A stretch of 34,518 nucleotides of DNA from a virus. A model generated the notes under the pieces. It worked only from the letters and a program-made list of their open reading frames with translations. It did no database searches and was not told where the DNA came from. The DNA lies in the IMG/VR virus record IMGVR_UViG_3300021406_000030, positions 1 to 34,518 of that record; one strand, 5' to 3'. Every line of letters starts with the position of its first letter. Positions within the stretch are counted from its first letter, which is position 1. Of this stretch, positions 31,640 to 34,518 are shown one piece after another. The position numbers were made by a program, and so were the translations under genes.

Positions 31640-31993
31640 TCACGGAAGAGTCTCAGGAAATATAGCTTCGTCAACGATTTCGCGATCTTTTGGATTGGAA
31701 ATTCTTGTGATTCCGCCGTACGTCGGCCACGTCGTCGGCTGCAACCCCATGACTTCTGCCGGGATTCCGTCAAGAGGTAGTTGCAGTCCAGAATCTGGAC
31801 GCTGCTCCATTGTTGGATTGGCGCAGTCCCGATGCTCGTAACACCGCGATGGGGAAAACCAACCAATTTGCGTATAGCGCCACCTGTGATGCCTGCGAAT
31901 CAACTTATGGCACTTCCGGCATATTCTGCGGTGGTCAGGTTCGCGCCTTAGCCATACGCGGCACGCGGCGAACAGGGACTGGATCTTCTTCAT
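31640..31993 (-). CDS. Putative zinc-binding protein, 117 aa
   Basis: Residues 25-57 hold a likely zinc site: C25-x2-C28, H29/H35/H36, C51-x2-H54-x2-C57. The N-terminus is basic and the C-terminus contains GLQPTTWPTYGG. ATG 31993 overlaps the preceding gene by 59 nt, which is long, so an internal GTG start near residue 13 is possible. A DNA- or RNA-binding mini-protein is likely. Confidence 0.6.
   Translation of the reverse strand: MKKIQSLFAACRVWLRREPDHRRICRKCHKLIRRHHRWRYTQIGWFSPSRCYEHRDCANPTMEQRPDSGLQLPLDGIPAEVMGLQPTTWPTYGGITRISNPKDREIVDEAIFPETLP
31787..31799. repeat. 13-bp palindrome, site 6
   Basis: Perfect copy with A at the centre, extended to a 15-bp dyad by G at 31786 and C at 31800; lies within the zinc-protein gene. 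Confidence 0.75.
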
Positions 31994-32141
31994 GCACTTC
32001 CCTTACTTCGAACTCGCTACCCGGCTTGGACACCCTGCGCCACTCGGCCAGCATACTATTGGCTATCGCCTCGGATGGCAGCTTAGGCTCCAACTTCTCC
32101 CACGCTTTTCCGGGAAGTTTTCCAAATACATAGTAGGCCAT
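31935..32141 (-). CDS. Small hypothetical protein, 68 aa
   Basis: ATG 32141 shares one base with the upstream TAA. Compact alpha/beta pattern (YYVFGKLPGKAWEKL, SEAIANSMLAEWRR), an acidic patch and a basic C-terminal tail (RRVPRMAKART). Coupled translation with its neighbours supports it as real. No family recognised. Confidence 0.6.
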   Translation of the reverse strand: MAYYVFGKLPGKAWEKLEPKLPSEAIANSMLAEWRRVSKPGSEFEVREVHEEDPVPVRRVPRMAKART

Positions 32142-32497
32142 TACTTCTTCTCTGTGGGCTTAGGAACTTCGGGTTTCGGGAGACAAACCGGGTCGCCGGA
32201 AACAGAGTCCATTTGCAGTGAGAAATCAGAACCGCACACCGCCATCAACTTCTGCGATGCGGCAGTAAGAGCTTCACGCTTTGCCGTCATCGCCTTGAAC
32301 TGCGGTGTCTGCTCCAGTGCTGACTCAGCTTGAAGATACTCACTTTGAGCTTTGAAGGCTTCCTTCTGAAGCTCGACTGGGATCTTTGGCGCGGTAGACG
32401 AAGGTTTTACAGAGTTCTTAACTGATGGGGTTTGGGGCCACGCCATCACAGTGGTAAATACCAAAACGAAAAAACATATACGGGTGAACGATTTCAT
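32141..32497 (-). CDS. Exported coiled-coil protein, 118 aa
   Basis: Sec signal peptide at residues 1-22 (MKSFTRICFFVLVFTTVMAWPQ), then a helical region (EAFKAQSEYLQAESALEQ, AKREALTAASQKLM), two cysteines (VCGSD, PVCLP) and a Pro/Lys tail. It resembles periplasmic helical proteins and might bridge the envelope, but no lipobox or spanin partner is apparent. Translation couples to both neighbours through overlapping stop/start codons. Confidence 0.65.
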   Translation of the reverse strand: MKSFTRICFFVLVFTTVMAWPQTPSVKNSVKPSSTAPKIPVELQKEAFKAQSEYLQAESALEQTPQFKAMTAKREALTAASQKLMAVCGSDFSLQMDSVSGDPVCLPKPEVPKPTEKK

Positions 32498-32844
32498 CTT
32501 TCTCCTTTTACTATCAACTTTACTCGACGCATAGCTGCATCGATCTGGCTGAGAATATCTTCACGAAGATTGACTGATTGCGCTAGAAATGGACGTGGCC
32601 TTGAAACCAAATCAGCTACCGCTCCTTGTACCGCCCATCGCGCATGTTTATAGGAACCACGGGTGTCAGAGATCACCTGTCCGCTATTGTTTGTGAAGTA
32701 GACGTTGTAGGCATACGGTTGATTGACGCCGATCCGCGTCACCCATCCCACAACTTCATTTGTTTTCTCATTGATGTACGCAGCAAAATATACAAACCCG
32801 GAAACTTTCCCTAATGGGAACATGTTGATCCACTTGTAGTTCAT
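32494..32844 (-). CDS. Hypothetical protein, 116 aa
   Basis: Start chosen at ATG 32844 because it overlaps the glycosyltransferase stop as ATGA; a longer in-frame start exists. Beta strands with aromatics (FVYFAAYINEKTNEVVGWV, AYNVYFTNNSG) are followed by a helix (DILSQIDAAMRRVKLIVKG). No family or motif recognised. Confidence 0.55.
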   Translation of the reverse strand: MNYKWINMFPLGKVSGFVYFAAYINEKTNEVVGWVTRIGVNQPYAYNVYFTNNSGQVISDTRGSYKHARWAVQGAVADLVSRPRPFLAQSVNLREDILSQIDAAMRRVKLIVKGER

Positions 32845-33869
32845 GCAAGCCACTCTTTCCACGCTGCAAGCCCGACACGTACATATTTATCGAGCACAGC
32901 CTTTCCATCTGCTGCCGCGCGTGGGTCATTCAAGAGAGCCCGCCCAACTCGGGCAACATCAAGCGCATCATCAACCGAAGCCTTCCAATGTTCTGGTGCC
33001 CAGTCAATCGCCTCAGATACAACTGATGGAACGCCTTCGGCGATGCCGTCAGATGTACACATGTTGAAACTTTCGCTATATGAAGGTTGCAATAACAAGT
33101 GCATTGTCGCAACTCTTCGCCTAAAAACCGGCCATGGTGCCCACGGATTTTCCTTCAACTCTACGCCGGGCAAATCGCGATACATTGCTCGAATAGAACT
33201 CAGTACAGTTTGTCCCCCACCTTCCGCTCGTCCACCACAGATCCAGAGTTCCATGGGATCACGCATAGCTCTCGCAATCTCCAGCGCCGCAGCAGCGCCG
33301 GTCATCATATTCTTCAGTGGACGGATAGCACCAAACATGCCAATCCTCAGAGTGCCACCACGATAAGGTGGACGACCTTGCGCGCTAAGGTAATCGAGAT
33401 AGTACAGATTAGGCAGAAATTTACAATCGACTTGAAAACACTCTTTGATCCACTCACAGAAGCGAACGGAATTACCACCAATATTGAAATTAAAAGTGTT
33501 CCGTTCAATCGCCATATAATCTTTAATAAGATCCACGGCATTGGTATCAGCCTGAAGGAAACCGACGTTTGAGTGACAGTTGATCGCCAGCTTCACTTCT
33601 GGATAATCTCTGGAAAAATTGCAGACGATTTGCGTAGGAATCCATGGTGCAGAAACCACGATATGGGTGACATCTGGAAATTTCTTGGGAATGCCCGCTA
33701 GCTCCACGGGTTGAACGAATGGGGCAACGGTCGCTCTGACGCCATTCGCTCTCAACACCTTGGCAGTATTGGCAGCAGCTACGCCCAAACCGATGTGAGA
33801 GATACCAGCGTGTGCAGCGAAATTCTTATAACAGAGAATCACATGGATGGGCGTAGGCGGAGTATTCAT
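32841..33869 (-). CDS. GT4-like glycosyltransferase, 342 aa
   Basis: The C-terminal half has the GT-B donor-binding pattern: RIGMFGAIRPLKN at about 175-187, ELWICGGRAEGGG near 207-219, and QPSYSESFNM...IAEGVPSVVS near 261-285. The N-terminal half (IHVILCYKNFAAH, AGISHIGLGVAAANTAKVLRA) is the acceptor domain. Members transfer sugars from activated donors. In a phage it could decorate host surface glycans to block rivals, modify virion proteins, or modify phage DNA; none is shown here. ATG 33869 with AAGGAAA upstream. Confidence 0.8.
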   Translation of the reverse strand: MNTPPTPIHVILCYKNFAAHAGISHIGLGVAAANTAKVLRANGVRATVAPFVQPVELAGIPKKFPDVTHIVVSAPWIPTQIVCNFSRDYPEVKLAINCHSNVGFLQADTNAVDLIKDYMAIERNTFNFNIGGNSVRFCEWIKECFQVDCKFLPNLYYLDYLSAQGRPPYRGGTLRIGMFGAIRPLKNMMTGAAAALEIARAMRDPMELWICGGRAEGGGQTVLSSIRAMYRDLPGVELKENPWAPWPVFRRRVATMHLLLQPSYSESFNMCTSDGIAEGVPSVVSEAIDWAPEHWKASVDDALDVARVGRALLNDPRAAADGKAVLDKYVRVGLAAWKEWLA

Positions 33870-33926
33870 TCCCAGTTTTTCCTTTGTTCACAGCATAACG
33901 CGAAGTAAATAAACGTGCCGAGAATA

Positions 33927-34307
33927 TTACGCGACGATTATCAGTTTGACTTTTGAGATTCCAAGCATTGCGCGCACGACGATCCCAAACATCTCGTCTT
34001 TGAGCCGCTGGTTTTCAGGAAGTTGGTAATAGGGTAAGAAACACGGATGCTCGCGAGTTTCGGGATTCTTGGTCGGGCCATACTTCCAGCCCTCAGCCTT
34101 CTTCAAGGCGAGCCATCCTTCGTGTGACTGCTCTGGCGTCGTGTCTGGGTGTGCTTGAATCTGAGAAACCCCCGCAATCGCTGAGTTTTTCTGCCACTCC
34201 GGAGCATCTTCCCATTTGGGTTGAGAGTTGTCACCGAGAGCCATACAGAGCACTCGGTTCGCCTCATGAGCAGCTTCTGCTGCTCGCGCAATCATTTGAA
34301 GATCCAT
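33927..34307 (-). CDS. RyR-domain protein, 126 aa
   Basis: Matches the short RyR domain found in phages and bacteria: AHEANRVLCMALGD near the start, WEDAPEWQKNSAIAGV, then EQSHEGWLALKKAEGWKYGP and CFLPYYQLPENQRLKDEMFG. The domain is known from ryanodine receptors but its phage role is not established. ATG 34307 with AGGAA upstream. Confidence 0.8.
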   Translation of the reverse strand: MDLQMIARAAEAAHEANRVLCMALGDNSQPKWEDAPEWQKNSAIAGVSQIQAHPDTTPEQSHEGWLALKKAEGWKYGPTKNPETREHPCFLPYYQLPENQRLKDEMFGIVVRAMLGISKVKLIIVA

Positions 34308-34315
34308 GTTTATTC

Positions 34316-34518
34316 CTACTCCGTTTCGACGCTGATCGAACCGTCCGGATTGGTCGTTACCGGGGTGTTGTCATTGGAGTCAATAACCGCCTGTAAAGAC
34401 TCGGCGGTTGGTTTCTCGTAACAGGCAATTGCAAGATTGGCTTGCATCACGGAGTTACGGATGGTCCGAAGACTAGCCGTCTTGTCGGCTGAATCTGGAA
34501 CGTGCTTGTTGACGGTTT
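34316..34518 (-). CDS. Hypothetical protein, C-terminal 67 residues only
   Basis: The open frame enters from the right edge and ends at TAG 34316, 9 nt before the RyR start. The visible part has a helix (SLRTIRNSVMQANLAIACYE) and a polar Thr/Asn/Asp-rich tail (TPVTTNPDGSISVETE). The start and identity lie outside the window. Confidence 0.55.
   Translation of the reverse strand, partial: TVNKHVPDSADKTASLRTIRNSVMQANLAIACYEKPTAESLQAVIDSNDNTPVTTNPDGSISVETE

Noticed and set aside
31591-31866. 91-codon minus frame
   Set aside because: Overlaps the candidate zinc protein in another frame, lacks a ribosome site and has low-quality composition.
1-34518. Integrase, lysis-lysogeny switch, tRNA genes or rRNA
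   Set aside because: None found on either strand; the window covers structural and accessory genes only, so lifestyle cannot be decided from it.

Overview
The window is a late-gene segment of a tailed dsDNA phage (Caudoviricetes), either a free phage or a prophage fragment. Nearly every gene is on the minus strand, so the transcription order runs from position 34518 down to 1. The P22-sized portal, an adaptor-like protein and the absence of tape-measure or sheath genes between head and fibre genes suggest a short-tailed phage. The host is inferred, not proven: the AQ-ending Sec signal peptides, Fn3-like domains and chitobiase-C-terminal-like repeats resemble proteins of Acidobacteriota (Terriglobia). 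No integrase, repressor of lysogeny, tRNA or CRISPR array was seen.

Right to left: (i) 34518-30869, accessory and pre-packaging genes: partial gene, RyR-domain protein, GT4-like glycosyltransferase, four small genes, candidate small terminase. (ii) 30850-27740, MmcB-like PD-(D/E)xK nuclease, large terminase and a mini-gene. (iii) 27580-25104, six small genes including a membrane protein and a Tat-signal mini-protein whose last 40 residues align without gaps to the portal. (iv) 25102-23291, a self-contained cassette made of an autoregulated ribbon-helix-helix gene, a RAMP/Cas7-like protein gene and long 5-nt-periodic arrays. (v) 23206-15618, portal, scaffold, LAGLIDADG endonuclease, major capsid, decoration-like protein and three tiny Lys/Arg-rich proteins. 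(vi) 15605-14511, a GIY-YIG/NUMOD3/AP2 endonuclease, the only clear plus-strand gene. (vii) 14436-12724, adaptor-like and minor structural genes. (viii) 12716-1760, a fibre cassette of six consecutive ORFs that all start with Sec signal peptides and include a duplicated LamG plus beta-helix module. (ix) 1659-1, small membrane proteins ending in a holin-like gene cut by the window edge.

The most unusual part is the 23.3-25.1 kb cassette. One transcription unit reads promoter/operator, RHH gene, array B, RAMP-like gene, array A (about 736 nt), then a UUCG-loop terminator. Array C lies on the other side of the promoter in the opposite orientation and ends in its own terminator-like hairpin. All these arrays are read as NNGGY pentamers in the outward direction of transcription. 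In the best-phased 205 nt of array A the central base is conserved in 40 of 41 units. A fourth array (D) sits 2.6 kb away in a gene leader. This looks like a non-coding RNA or DNA element paired with a dedicated binding protein; the function is unknown.

Other notable features are a 13-bp palindrome repeated six times between 17.2 and 31.8 kb, a strong promoter with a Shine-Dalgarno-masking leader in front of a tiny basic protein, and homing endonucleases placed beside the capsid and adaptor genes.
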